Shown here: positions 9,529 to 18,774 of the stretch, piece by piece
Numbering within the stretch: position 1 is the first letter of the stretch
How the letters are laid out: each line of letters begins with the position of its first letter
Source of the DNA: a bacterium SCSIO 12844
GTDB lineage: Bacteria; Pseudomonadota; Gammaproteobacteria; Francisellales; Francisellaceae
NCBI GenBank assembly: GCA_024397935.1
Contig: CP073743.1
Coordinates: 806,001-870,000, forward strand
Direction of reading: 5' to 3'
Length of the DNA: 64,000 bases
Program-made: the position numbers and the translations under genes
Notes under the pieces: model-generated
Database searches by the model: none
What the model saw: only the letters and a program-made list of their open reading frames with translations
Told to the model about the DNA's origin: nothing

Positions 9529-10581
9529 ATGATAGCGGATGAAAATAAGCAACAATACTATCGGGCATTGATTGAAAGAAATTCTAAATATGATGGACTT
9601 TTTTATGTTGGTGTGAAAACAACAGGTATTTTCTGTCATGCTTCTTGTCCTGCTAAAAAACCTAAGTTTGAAAATTGTGAATTTTTTGAAACAGCTAAGG
9701 AAGCCTTGTTAGCATCTTATAGGCCATGTCAGCGCTGTAAGCCACTTCTACTACCACATCAAATATCTAATGTTATTCAACAACTTATTGATGCGGTTGA
9801 AAAAGAGCCGACAAAGCGTTGGAAAGATCAAGATTTCAAAGCTATTGGTATTGATGAGTCAACTGCAAGAAGACAGTTTAAAAAGCGTTTTAATATGACA
9901 TTTATTGAATATGCAAGATCAAGAAGAATGGGCATTGCAATGAAACAGATTAAATCAGGCTCATCTGTGATAGAGTCTCAATTAAAAGCTGGCTATGAAT
10001 CAGCCAGTGGCTTTTGTGATGCATTTTCAAAAATTATGGGTACAGTCCCTAATAGAGCGGATGGAAAAGTATTATCAGCGGCTTGGTTAGATACGCCTTT
10101 AGGGCCTATGATTGCAATTGCAGATAATGATTATCTATATTTACTTGAATTTATTGAGCGCAGAGGTCTTGAAAAAGAAATTGAACGCTTAAGGAAACGT
10201 CTTAAAATCGGAGTTATCCCAGGTAGTACTAAGATTATTGAACAAATTAAAGGTGAATTAAGAGATTATTTTTCAGCTAACTCATTTGAATTCAAAACAC
10301 CTATTTATTTATTAGGTTCAGAATTTCAGAAAAAAGTTTGGCATACACTGCAAAAAATTCAACCAGGTAAAACACGATCTTACCTAGAAGTAGCTAAAGC
10401 AATTGATCACCCTAAAGCATTTCGTGCTGTGGCAAATGCAAATGGTGCGAACCAATTAGCATTAATTATTCCTTGTCATCGAGTTATTAATACTAATGGT
10501 GCATTAGGTGGTTATGGTGGTGGTATCTCTAGAAAGGAATGGTTATTAAAACATGAAAAAAAATATGCTCATAAGCTTTAA
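9529..10581 (+). CDS. ada: Bifunctional Ada: methylated-DNA methyltransferase and transcriptional activator
   Basis: Repairs alkylated DNA by moving methyl groups onto its own cysteines, and activates adaptive-response genes when methylated. The 350 aa show an N-terminal zinc domain with Cys36, Cys40, Cys67 and Cys70 (TTGIFCHASCPAKKP, YRPCQRC), a central AraC-type helix-turn-helix (about 85-175), and a C-terminal O6-alkylguanine transferase domain with PCHRVI (acceptor Cys316). Length and order match E. coli Ada. An AAGG ribosome binding site lies 8 nt before the ATG. The stop codon overlaps the convergent TTL-like gene by 4 nt. No alkB or alkA is adjacent. Confidence 0.93.
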   Translation: MIADENKQQYYRALIERNSKYDGLFYVGVKTTGIFCHASCPAKKPKFENCEFFETAKEALLASYRPCQRCKPLLLPHQISNVIQQLIDAVEKEPTKRWKDQDFKAIGIDESTARRQFKKRFNMTFIEYARSRRMGIAMKQIKSGSSVIESQLKAGYESASGFCDAFSKIMGTVPNRADGKVLSAAWLDTPLGPMIAIADNDYLYLLEFIERRGLEKEIERLRKRLKIGVIPGSTKIIEQIKGELRDYFSANSFEFKTPIYLLGSEFQKKVWHTLQKIQPGKTRSYLEVAKAIDHPKAFRAVANANGANQLALIIPCHRVINTNGALGGYGGGISRKEWLLKHEKKYAHKL

Positions 10582-11738
10582 TGATCAGCTTCATTAATCA
10601 AATATTGAAAATGCTGTATTGAGTTTAGTCTATTTAGATTTTGATTTAGCCGTTTTTTATAGGAGAGTTCTGAAATAATTTGAATGGTTTCATGTAGCGC
10701 AGGTGGTATGATATTACCTTTAATTGGATCACTCCAGCTAAGTCCTGGGCCTTTCTGAATTTCTGTTAGCCATGGTTTTAGATGACTATCGAGTATAAAA
10801 TCTGCACCATATAGACCAAAGTAACTTCCTTTATATGTTTTATGATTTAGTTTATGTCTAGTTGCTTGGATAACATAAAGTAGTACTTGCTTGATTTGTG
10901 GTAAGAGTACTTCTTGGCTAAAGCATTTTTGTTGGGTTATTTGATTGTGTAGTAGATATTGATCTAACTCATCAAATGACCACTTTAACCGTAGATTTTT
11001 AGTTTCTTTATTATATTTTTTTTGCTGATAAATATTGGTAATGTGAATCAGTGGATTATCAAAATACGCTAGTTGAAAGGCTACACTATTTAAACGCACT
11101 GTACCATGAGGGTAGATTAAAGCAATTAATGGTTCAAGAGAAATAATTAGCCAATAAATTCTTATTTCAGACTTTCTATTATTTAATAATAATGGATTTT
11201 TTATGTAACGTTGAGCAATATATTGGCACGGTTTTTGATCATCAAACTGTAGCGTATAATTACTTTGACTTGATAGTAAAGATTTTAAATCATTTATTTG
11301 CCATAATATTTTTATACCTCTACCTTTTGATAAGTTATTTGGTTTAAGAATCCACAAGTTTTGTTTATTATCACTTTTTGGCATTTGACTAAAAAATGTA
11401 TCGATCTCTGTTTCTTTATATAAACAGTAACTTTCTTGATAAAAATCAGAAAGTTTGAGTGTAGATGAATTTAAGTGATTATAAAGCTTTAGATTTTCAG
11501 TGAGCTTGCCTTTATTACTGAAGTTGTTTTCACCTGGAAAATGATTTAGGTATTGAAAAGCTTTAAGCTTTTGATAATAGTTACGATATCCTTTTCTAAG
11601 CCATAATAGACTTGCATCATTTATATTTGATGTGATTTGAATGTCTGTTTTCTTTAACGCAGAGCGAGCACATATTGATGCAGGATCTAAATATATAATC
11701 GGTTTATTATGATCTGTCATTGTGTGTATTACAGCCAC
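10578..11738 (-). CDS. Tubulin-tyrosine-ligase-like ATP-grasp protein
   Basis: TTL enzymes ligate amino acids such as tyrosine or glutamate onto protein tails using ATP; they are mainly eukaryotic. In 386 aa the family landmarks occur in order: FPGENNFSNKGKLTENL (68-84), WILKPNNLSKGRGIKI (129-144, ATP-binding lysine and glycine-rich loop), YIAQRYIKNPLLLNNRKSEI (173-192), RIYWLIISLEPL (193-204), HITN (232-235), and LYGADFILD...KPWLTEIQKGPGLS (309-333) with metal-binding Asp313 and Glu326. The usual E-V-N reads E-I-Q, a conservative change at a metal ligand. The start is a GTG; an in-frame ATG lies at 11720 and neither has a clear ribosome binding site. A perfect 12-bp inverted repeat lies 11 bp upstream. 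The target in this organism or its host is unknown. Confidence 0.72.
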   Translation of the reverse strand: MAVIHTMTDHNKPIIYLDPASICARSALKKTDIQITSNINDASLLWLRKGYRNYYQKLKAFQYLNHFPGENNFSNKGKLTENLKLYNHLNSSTLKLSDFYQESYCLYKETEIDTFFSQMPKSDNKQNLWILKPNNLSKGRGIKILWQINDLKSLLSSQSNYTLQFDDQKPCQYIAQRYIKNPLLLNNRKSEIRIYWLIISLEPLIALIYPHGTVRLNSVAFQLAYFDNPLIHITNIYQQKKYNKETKNLRLKWSFDELDQYLLHNQITQQKCFSQEVLLPQIKQVLLYVIQATRHKLNHKTYKGSYFGLYGADFILDSHLKPWLTEIQKGPGLSWSDPIKGNIIPPALHETIQIISELSYKKRLNQNLNRLNSIQHFQYLINEADH

Positions 11739-11748
11739 ATGTTTGTTT

Positions 11749-11778
11749 TATAGTCTATATCAGTAAATATAGACTATA
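11749..11778. promoter_or_regulatory. Perfect 12-bp inverted repeat before the TTL-like gene
   Basis: TATAGTCTATAT (11749-11760) and ATATAGACTATA (11767-11778) are perfect inverted copies around a 6-nt centre. No T-tract follows on either strand, so it does not look like an intrinsic terminator for the symporter gene. Its position immediately upstream of the TTL-like start suggests an operator, or a leader hairpin controlling translation. Confidence 0.5.
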
Positions 11779-11806
11779 TGCTTAGTAAAATAAAAAATAG
11801 TGGTTT

Positions 11807-13060
11807 TTAAGATGCTGTTTTAAAGCATTGTAGATCAAGTTCTTTTTCACTTTTAGCAACCAGTGTGGTAACAGCTGCATCTCCCGTAATATTAACAGCG
11901 GTTCTAACCATATCTAAAATACGATCAATACCAATGATTAATGCAATGCCTTCAACAGGTAAGCCAACTTGAGTTAATACAAGTGTTAATGTAATAAGTC
12001 CTACACTTGGTATGCCAGCAGTTCCTATTGAACTTAAAGTTGCTGTAGCAATAATAACTAAATAAGCAGTTAAACTTAGATCGATATTATAAACATGGGC
12101 GATAAATACAGTTGCAACACCTTGCATAATCGATGTACCGTCCATATTGATAGTAGCACCAAGTGGAATAGTAAAACCAGAAACGCGTTTATTTACACCT
12201 AAATGGTTTTCTACGGTTTCTAATGTTACTGGAATTGTTGCATTACTGCTGGAAGTTGAAAATGCAAATAGTTGAGTGGGTATCATTTTTTTAAAGAATA
12301 TAATTGGATTTAAGCGTCCAAGTATGCCAAGTAAGAATGAGTTAGTGACAATTAAATGAACAAGAAGTACAAATAAAACAGTGGCAAAATAACCTAATAG
12401 GTGGAGAATTTTTTCAGGCTCAGTTGTAATTGCAAGTTTTGCAATTAATGCAAAAACACCATAAGGTGTAAAGCGTAATACAATATGAACTAATGACATA
12501 ATTACTTCATTAATATCATCAAAAAAGTTTTTGATTCTCACGCCAGCTTCACCACTTAAGCTAATGGAGATGCCAAAAAATAATGAAAATACAATAATTT
12601 GAAGCATATTTCCTTCTGCTAAAGCCTCGATTGGGTTAGATGTAAATAAGCTTAAGATCGTATCTTTTACCGTGTTAGGCGCACTGATTTTAATCGTATT
12701 TAAATCGATCTGAAAATCAGCACCTTTTCCAATTTGAAATAAACTGGCAAATGTAATAGCAAATGTAATGGCAATGGCTGTTGTTAATAGATACAGCAAT
12801 AATGTTTTAATACCAATACGGCCAAGTGATTTAGGGTCAGATAGATTGCTAGCACCGCAGACGATGGATACAAAAATTAAAGGGACAACAAGCATTTTCA
12901 TTAAGGTAATAAAAATACTACCAACCATATCAAATAGCCCATCTGTTAGATACATATCTATCCAACTAACATGAGCAAAAGGATGTAACGCAAGGCCGAT
13001 AATTAAGCCAAGCACAATGCCAATTAAGATTTTTTTAGTTAAACCTTTTTCTTGCTGCAT
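11807..13060 (-). CDS. Dicarboxylate/amino acid:cation symporter (DAACS family)
   Basis: Inner-membrane secondary transporter for acidic amino acids or C4-dicarboxylates, driven by sodium or protons. The 417 aa have the GltP/DctA fold: hydrophobic helices throughout, the hairpin motif FSTSSSNATIPVTLE (family serine-rich loop) and the unwound helix motif TINMDGTSIMQGVAT. The C-terminal substrate region reads LDMVRTAVNITGDAAVTTLV, where the arginine and Asn-x-x-Gly-Asp positions match glutamate/aspartate or dicarboxylate carriers. Exact substrate not decidable by eye. A GGAG lies 13 nt before the ATG. Transcribed divergently from perM. Confidence 0.9.
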   Translation of the reverse strand: MQQEKGLTKKILIGIVLGLIIGLALHPFAHVSWIDMYLTDGLFDMVGSIFITLMKMLVVPLIFVSIVCGASNLSDPKSLGRIGIKTLLLYLLTTAIAITFAITFASLFQIGKGADFQIDLNTIKISAPNTVKDTILSLFTSNPIEALAEGNMLQIIVFSLFFGISISLSGEAGVRIKNFFDDINEVIMSLVHIVLRFTPYGVFALIAKLAITTEPEKILHLLGYFATVLFVLLVHLIVTNSFLLGILGRLNPIIFFKKMIPTQLFAFSTSSSNATIPVTLETVENHLGVNKRVSGFTIPLGATINMDGTSIMQGVATVFIAHVYNIDLSLTAYLVIIATATLSSIGTAGIPSVGLITLTLVLTQVGLPVEGIALIIGIDRILDMVRTAVNITGDAAVTTLVAKSEKELDLQCFKTAS

Positions 13061-13194
13061 CCCCTGATATCTCCATCATAGTTGTAATATATCAGACTTT
13101 AGCATAAGAAAAATTCACTTGCACGGTTTATTACAGTCAGGCACACTTAGAGCGAAGATAAAAGATGATTAAAATAATTTTGGGATTAGAGAGT

Positions 13195-14307
13195 ATGCTT
13201 GATTTTATTTCGCGATGGTATAAATCTCGATTTGATTCAATGGAAACAGCCGTTTTTATTTTAGTTTTAGTTCTAATTTTTTTGTTTTTAAGCTTATTTG
13301 GAGAAATATTAGCGCCATTGTTAGCAGGTATTGTGATTGCATTTATTTTAGATACACCCGTTAAATTTCTTCATCATTATTTAAAAATATCTAGGACAGT
13401 ATCAGTTGTTATTGTTTTTTTACTTTTTTTGGCAGTTGTTTGTGCAGTGATATTATTTTTAGTGCCAATGATTATTCATCAGGCAGTTGAGTTAGCAAGG
13501 TCATTACCTGATATTTATGCCTCATTTAAAACACAGCTATATGCCTTATCACAACGTTACCCACAATATATTACAACAGAGCAAATCGATTCTATTTTAA
13601 ATGCAGGTGCAAATGTACAAATGACTAGATTGGCAAGTTTTGGTAAAACTTTGGTATCTGTTTCTATATCTTCTCTACCGAGTGTTGTTTATTTATTGGT
13701 TTATGCATTTTTAGTGCCATTATCAGTCTTTTTCTATTTAAAAGATAAACGTCAACTAATTCGTTGGGTTTCAGGGTTATTACCGCAGCAAAAAGGGGCG
13801 GTTATTCAAGTATGGAATGAATTAAAGCCACAGTTATCAAATTATGTTAAAGGAAAATGCCTTGAGTTAGTAATTGTTGGCATTGCAACTTATATTGGCT
13901 TTATCATTTTTGGAATGAATTATGCTTTATTATTAGCTGTTGGTGTTGGCTTGTCGGTTATTATTCCATATGTAGGTATGGTGATTATTACAATACCTGT
14001 GGTGATTGTAGCTGTCATGCAATTTGGAATCAGTGCAACTTTATTTTATGTATTATTAGTTTATTTTATTATTCAGGCGTTAGATGGTAATTTACTCGTT
14101 CCATTATTATTTTCAGAAGCGGTAAATTTACATCCAATAGCAGTGATTGCCGCAGTACTATTTTTTGGTGGTATTTGGGGTTTTTGGGGATTGTTTTTTG
14201 CGATTCCTTTAGCTTCACTAGCTAAGGCGACTGTTAATGTTTGTTTTGAGCATATTCAGCGGACTAAACGAAAAAATAGGCAAACAAAAGCATTAGCCAG
14301 TGCCTAA
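13195..14307 (+). CDS. perM: AI-2E family transporter, PerM type
   Basis: Polytopic inner-membrane protein of the AI-2E/PerM permease family, whose physiological substrate is poorly defined. The 370 aa align along most of their length with E. coli PerM, for example LEMIVVGIATYIGF-like and YFIIQALDGNLLVPLLFSEA segments. The start at 13195 is chosen because it gives MLDFISRWYKSRFD, matching the PerM N-terminus, and because GAGAG lies just upstream. An in-frame ATG at 13165 would add 10 residues. Seven to eight hydrophobic segments are visible, with a long soluble loop after TM3. It lies 47 nt upstream of recJ. Confidence 0.85.
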   Translation: MLDFISRWYKSRFDSMETAVFILVLVLIFLFLSLFGEILAPLLAGIVIAFILDTPVKFLHHYLKISRTVSVVIVFLLFLAVVCAVILFLVPMIIHQAVELARSLPDIYASFKTQLYALSQRYPQYITTEQIDSILNAGANVQMTRLASFGKTLVSVSISSLPSVVYLLVYAFLVPLSVFFYLKDKRQLIRWVSGLLPQQKGAVIQVWNELKPQLSNYVKGKCLELVIVGIATYIGFIIFGMNYALLLAVGVGLSVIIPYVGMVIITIPVVIVAVMQFGISATLFYVLLVYFIIQALDGNLLVPLLFSEAVNLHPIAVIAAVLFFGGIWGFWGLFFAIPLASLAKATVNVCFEHIQRTKRKNRQTKALASA

Positions 14308-14354
14308 AAATCATTTTATACTATATTTAATTAATATCAAACTAGTTGAATTAT

Positions 14355-16115
14355 ATGTTAAAACCATCAATTAAAAAGAGAATAGTGAATGATCGGATAT
14401 ATCAAACACTTTGTAGTTCAGGTATGCCAGATTTACTATCAAAAATTATAGCATCACGCCTACCAAGTGACTTTGAGAAGGTAGAACAGGTAGCCAAACC
14501 AAAACTTTCATTTTTAGATAATCCATTTTTACTTGCTGATATGGATAAAGCTTCACAACGTTTAATCGAAGCATTAGTCAATAAGGAGGTTATCGGTATT
14601 GAAACTGACCATGATTGTGATGGTCAAACATCACATGCTGTGATTATTGAGGCACTAACAAAATGGTTTAATCATCCAAAAGAGAAAATTCGTTCTTATA
14701 TTGGTCATCGCATGGAAGAAGGTTATGGTTTATCAGAAGCATTAGCTAAACGTATTTTAGATGATAGTTTAAAACCTGATTTAATCATTACTGCCGATAA
14801 TGGTAGTACGGATGAACCAAGAATTAACTTACTTAAAAGTCATGGTATTGATACGATTGTCACAGATCATCATGCGATTGCATTAGATGGAATTCCTCAA
14901 AGTGCAGTTGCTGTTTTAAATCCCACACGCAATGACTGTCAGTTTCCTGATCCTTATATTGCAGGTTGTATGGTGGCTTGGTTATTGATGGCAGCCGTTA
15001 GAAAGCGTTTAATTGAAAATGGTTATCTTTCTAAGCCTGTAGATTTAAAAAGTGTACTTGATTTCGTTGCTGTTGGTACTGTGGCTGATTGTGTTTCAAT
15101 GGCAAAAAGTGTTAATAACCGTGCTGTGGTTAAAGCTGGTTTAAAACAAATTGAAGCGTCAGATAGGCCATGTTGGCAAGCAATGCGTCAACTATTTCCA
15201 CGTAAGATTAATGCTGAATATTTGGGTTTCACAGTAGGGCCTTTATTAAATAGCGATGGGCGTTTGTCAGATGCTTACTCCTCTGTAAGTTTTTTATTAT
15301 CAGAATCAAAAAATGAAGCCATATGCTGGGTTGATGAGTTAAGCAAACAGAATCAAAAACGCAAAGCAATTCAAAAGAAAATGTTAGATCAAGCTTTAGC
15401 ACTTGCTAAGGAACAGGTTGAAAAAGCTAAAACATCGATTTGTTTATATCTTGAAGATGGCCATGCAGGCGTACATGGGATTGCAGCGAGTCGAATTAAA
15501 GATACATTTGGTCGCCCTGTTATTTTCTTTTCACCTAAACTTAATGAACCGGAAGTTATTACAGCTTCAGCTAGAAGTATTGAAATGATTCATTTAAAAG
15601 AGTTACTTGATCAGATTCATCAGATTAATCCTGATTTATTAATTAAATATGGTGGTCATAAAATGGCTGCGGGATTAAGCATTAAAAAAGATGATTTAGA
15701 AGTTTTTGGCGCATTGTTTGAATCTTTGGTTAAAGCACAAGTAGATAATCATTTATTAGGTCCAGAAATATACACAGATGGTGTTATAAGCGATAATTCA
15801 TTAACGTTAGAGACGATTGAACTTATCAGTCAGATTGAACCATTTGGACGAGAGTTTGATGTACCTATCTTTACACTAAATGCTCAATTGGTTTCTCATC
15901 GATTTGTTGGCCAAACTTTGGAGCATTTACAACTATTAGTTCGTAGTGAATCTGGTAAAGAGTATAAAGCAATTTGGTTTTTTGCATCTCGCTATCCTCA
16001 GTCGTTTAAATTTGAGAAAAATGATCATTTAGAAGTGGTTTTTCGTTTAAATGAAGAAGAATTTAATAATCGGCGTTCTTTAGGCTTAATCGTTGAGTAC
16101 TGTGACTATGTCTGA
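14355..16115 (+). CDS. recJ: Single-stranded-DNA-specific exonuclease RecJ (DHH family)
   Basis: 5'-3' single-strand exonuclease acting in recombination and mismatch repair. The 586 aa retain the DHH phosphoesterase motifs: DHDCDG (motif I, usually DFDADG), TADNGS, VTDHH, VGTVADCVS, the NSDGRLSDA region and the DHHA1 motif YGGHKMAAGLSI. The metal-binding aspartates and histidines are present although several surrounding residues differ from E. coli RecJ. The ATG at 14355 is preferred over a TTG at 14346. The stop overlaps the epmA start by 8 nt, indicating translational coupling. Confidence 0.86.
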   Translation: MLKPSIKKRIVNDRIYQTLCSSGMPDLLSKIIASRLPSDFEKVEQVAKPKLSFLDNPFLLADMDKASQRLIEALVNKEVIGIETDHDCDGQTSHAVIIEALTKWFNHPKEKIRSYIGHRMEEGYGLSEALAKRILDDSLKPDLIITADNGSTDEPRINLLKSHGIDTIVTDHHAIALDGIPQSAVAVLNPTRNDCQFPDPYIAGCMVAWLLMAAVRKRLIENGYLSKPVDLKSVLDFVAVGTVADCVSMAKSVNNRAVVKAGLKQIEASDRPCWQAMRQLFPRKINAEYLGFTVGPLLNSDGRLSDAYSSVSFLLSESKNEAICWVDELSKQNQKRKAIQKKMLDQALALAKEQVEKAKTSICLYLEDGHAGVHGIAASRIKDTFGRPVIFFSPKLNEPEVITASARSIEMIHLKELLDQIHQINPDLLIKYGGHKMAAGLSIKKDDLEVFGALFESLVKAQVDNHLLGPEIYTDGVISDNSLTLETIELISQIEPFGREFDVPIFTLNAQLVSHRFVGQTLEHLQLLVRSESGKEYKAIWFFASRYPQSFKFEKNDHLEVVFRLNEEEFNNRRSLGLIVEYCDYV

Positions 16116-17052
16116 TACATGGAAGCCATCTGCTAGTATTGAAATGCTTCAATTTAGAGCTTCAGTAATAAGAAAGATTCGAGCATTTTTTCAAAAGCGA
16201 GGTGTATTAGAAGTTGAAACACCTCTGATAATGCCAAGCCCTGTCACTGATCCATATATTGAGACATTTAACTTTGATACAATCTATGGAAGAGCTTATT
16301 TGCAGAGTTCTCCAGAGTATGCAATGAAACGTTTATTAGCCGCTGGCAGTGGTAGCATTTATCAAATTTCAAAGGCATTTCGTAATGAAGAAATAAGCCC
16401 TAAACACAATCCTGAGTTTAGCATGCTTGAATGGTATCGAGTTGATTTCAATCATTACCAATTAATGGATGAAATAAAGGCTTTATTAAAGGTTTTATCA
16501 CCTTCAGTTGAGTTTCAAATGATTACATATAAAAATATATTTGAAAAAGTTTTAGCTATTAATCCACATACTGAGAAACTTGAAGTACTTCAAAGTTTAG
16601 TGGATCAAAATATAGGTCAAATACAAGGTTTAGAATCAGTGACGCGTTATCATGCATTGGAATTATTGTTTTCTTATTGTATTGAACCAAATTTAGAAAA
16701 AGATATATTTTATTTTATTTATCATTACACAAAAGAACAAAGCGCACTGGCACGAATTATTGAGACTGATGAGGGCTTAGTTTCAGCAAGGTTTGAATGT
16801 TTTTATCAAGGGTTAGAGTTAGCCAATGGTTATTATGAGCTAATAGATGGAATAGAGCAAAAAAAACGTTTTGATACTGATTTGGAAATCAGGAAAAAGG
16901 AAGGTAAAGTTCAAGTGCCAGTTGATGAATATTTATTAGAGGCACTTTCATCAGGCTTACCTGCTTGTGCCGGTGTTGCACTTGGGCTTGATAGGTTAAT
17001 TATGGGGTTAAGCCATGCAAGCTCTATTGATCAGGTAGTGAGTTTTCGTTAG
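16108..17052 (+). CDS. epmA: Elongation factor P--(R)-beta-lysine ligase
   Basis: Class II lysyl-tRNA-synthetase-like enzyme that attaches (R)-beta-lysine to elongation factor P, helping ribosomes through polyproline stretches. The 314 aa begin MSDTWKPSASIEML, closely matching E. coli EpmA (325 aa). They contain motif 1 (FFQKRGVLEVETP), motif 2 (FRNEEISPKHNPEFSMLEWY) and motif 3 (GVALGLDRLIMG), and lack the anticodon-binding domain of LysS. The ATG at 16108 lies inside the recJ stop region and fits the family N-terminus; a TTG at 16093 is less likely. The genes for EpmB and EF-P are not in the window. Confidence 0.93.
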   Translation: MSDTWKPSASIEMLQFRASVIRKIRAFFQKRGVLEVETPLIMPSPVTDPYIETFNFDTIYGRAYLQSSPEYAMKRLLAAGSGSIYQISKAFRNEEISPKHNPEFSMLEWYRVDFNHYQLMDEIKALLKVLSPSVEFQMITYKNIFEKVLAINPHTEKLEVLQSLVDQNIGQIQGLESVTRYHALELLFSYCIEPNLEKDIFYFIYHYTKEQSALARIIETDEGLVSARFECFYQGLELANGYYELIDGIEQKKRFDTDLEIRKKEGKVQVPVDEYLLEALSSGLPACAGVALGLDRLIMGLSHASSIDQVVSFR

Positions 17053-17056
17053 TAAA

Positions 17057-17259
17057 TTAATTGTTAACCAGATCAATAAAATTACATTTTTTTGATATTG
17101 TTTGCATTCTGATTCCTGCTTCATTAGAAGTTTCTTTAGTTATAGGTTTGTTTGCAGGGGTTAGTTGATTTACTCCAGCGCCCAATGCTCAGAACCAGCA
17201 AAACAATAAGAACTAGCTAAAATAGTTAAAGCTGTTATTAATATGGTAGGTTTTATCAT
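17057..17259 (-). pseudogene. Small secreted protein gene broken by one frameshift
   Basis: Reading leftwards from an ATG at 17259, the frame encodes a clear signal peptide (MIKPTILITALTILASSYCF, cleavage likely after CFA) and then GSEH. It hits a TAA a few codons later. A one-base change of frame after GSEH opens a second frame that runs to a TAA at 17057 and contains GAGVNQLTP, GIRMQTISKKC and NFIDLVNN. Restoring one base would give a 67-residue exported protein. The length is 203 nt, one short of a multiple of three. The family is not recognised. This could be a genuine pseudogene or a single missing base in the assembly. Confidence 0.5.
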
Positions 17260-17538
17260 TGTAATTTTTCACTGTTATAATAAATCTTGACATTATATTA
17301 ATTGTATAATTAATTGTAGTAGTAGAGTTAAAAATTATCTATTTTCATTGAAAATTATTAAAAATTTGACAAAAATTTGGATATATAAAATATAGTAAAG
17401 AGATTTTTTAGTTAAAGTTACTTGTTAAAATAGCTCACTAATACTTATATTTATTCATTAACTAGCGTATAATTCAAGATCGATTTTCAAAAGCATTTAA
17501 AAAAAATGCAAATTTAATTAAATAGAAAGTTGTAAAAA
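17260..17538 (+). promoter_or_regulatory. AT-rich leader with possible sufS promoters
   Basis: No gene is visible in this 279-bp AT-rich stretch. Promoter-like elements on the plus strand are a TATAAT at 17468-17473 with a poor -35, and a TTGACA at 17366-17371 with TATAGT at 17391-17396 (19-bp spacer). A short inverted repeat, GCATTT/AAATGC (17493-17509), lies in the leader before sufS. I see no convincing IscR-type site. Confidence 0.3.
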
Positions 17539-18753
17539 ATGATAGATATTCAATCAATTAGGAATGAGTTTCCAATATTAAATGAGACAATGCATGGTAG
17601 GCCACTATGCTTTTTAGATTCAGCAGCTTCTGCGCAAAAGCCAAACTGTGTTATTAATAAGGTTAATGAAATCTATACAAAAGGTTATGCAAATGTGCAT
17701 CGTGGTGCTTATCAGATTAGTGATAAAGCCACTGATGAATTTGAAGCATCAAGAAAAGCTGTAGCTGAATTTATTTCTGCTAGTCCTCATCAAATTGTTT
17801 TTACTAAAGGAACGACTGAAAGTATTAACCTTGTTGCCCAGTCCTTAAAGCAATTTTATTTCCAAGCTGGTGATGAGATTATTTTAACGGTTATGGAGCA
17901 TCATGCTAATATTGTGCCTTGGCAGATGATTGCACAAGAAAAAGGTCTTGTAATTAAAGTTATTCCTGTTTTGGATGATGGTTCACTAGATATGGAAGCT
18001 TATCTATCATTACTATCAGATAAAACAAAGCTTGTTTCATTAACGCATATTTCTAATGTTTTAGGCACCGTTAATCCAGTAAAAGAAATTATTGATTTAG
18101 CTAAAGATTATAATGCTGCAGTGTGTATTGATGGTGCTCAAGGTGTGATTCATGAAACAGTTGATGTCAAAGCGCTTGGTTGCGATTTTTATACATTTTC
18201 AGCGCATAAACTCTACGGTCCAACTGGTGTTGGTGTACTTTATGTATCTGAAGCATTTATTGAGAAAATGCCACCTTATCAAGGGGGTGGTAATATGATT
18301 GAAAATGTTTCATTTGAAAAGACGACTTATGCTGAATTTCCACATAACTTTGAGGCTGGCACACCGAATATTGCGGGCGTTATTGCATTTAAAGAAGCAA
18401 TTACCTTTATTCAGGCTATTGGTTTAGATAATATCAAAGCGTATGAAGCAGATTTACTTAATAAAGCAACAGAGCGATTAAATGAGATTGATGGCTTAAG
18501 AGTTATTGGAACGGCTAAAGATAAAGCGTCAGTTTTGACATTTGTTATAGAAGGTGCACATGCAAATGATATTGGCATGTTATTAGATACTTATGGTGTT
18601 GCTGTACGTACAGGTCATCACTGTGCTCAGCCATTATTAGCGTATTTTCAAGTACCATCAACAGTAAGAGCGTCATTTGGTGTGTATAATACTGTTAAAG
18701 AGGCAGAATATTTAGCTGATAGTTTAATGAAAATAACGAAAATGCTAAGATAA
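17539..18753 (+). CDS. sufS: Cysteine desulfurase SufS
   Basis: PLP enzyme that takes sulfur from cysteine for iron-sulfur cluster assembly. The 404 aa have the PLP lysine Lys224 in FSAHKLYGPTG, Asp198 in CIDGAQ, and the persulfide cysteine Cys362 in VRTGHHCAQPLL, the short active-site loop of the SufS (group II) enzymes. It is the first gene of a five-gene run (sufS-sufA-sufT-coaD-fdx) with very short gaps. The sufurtransfer partner (SufE or SufU) and the SufBCD scaffold are not in the window. Confidence 0.95.
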   Translation: MIDIQSIRNEFPILNETMHGRPLCFLDSAASAQKPNCVINKVNEIYTKGYANVHRGAYQISDKATDEFEASRKAVAEFISASPHQIVFTKGTTESINLVAQSLKQFYFQAGDEIILTVMEHHANIVPWQMIAQEKGLVIKVIPVLDDGSLDMEAYLSLLSDKTKLVSLTHISNVLGTVNPVKEIIDLAKDYNAAVCIDGAQGVIHETVDVKALGCDFYTFSAHKLYGPTGVGVLYVSEAFIEKMPPYQGGGNMIENVSFEKTTYAEFPHNFEAGTPNIAGVIAFKEAITFIQAIGLDNIKAYEADLLNKATERLNEIDGLRVIGTAKDKASVLTFVIEGAHANDIGMLLDTYGVAVRTGHHCAQPLLAYFQVPSTVRASFGVYNTVKEAEYLADSLMKITKMLR

Positions 18754-18774
18754 GCATATTAAGAGGTGATAAAA

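Noticed and set aside
17366-17473. IscR binding site before sufS
   Set aside because: The AT-rich stretch does not match the known IscR patterns well enough by eye.
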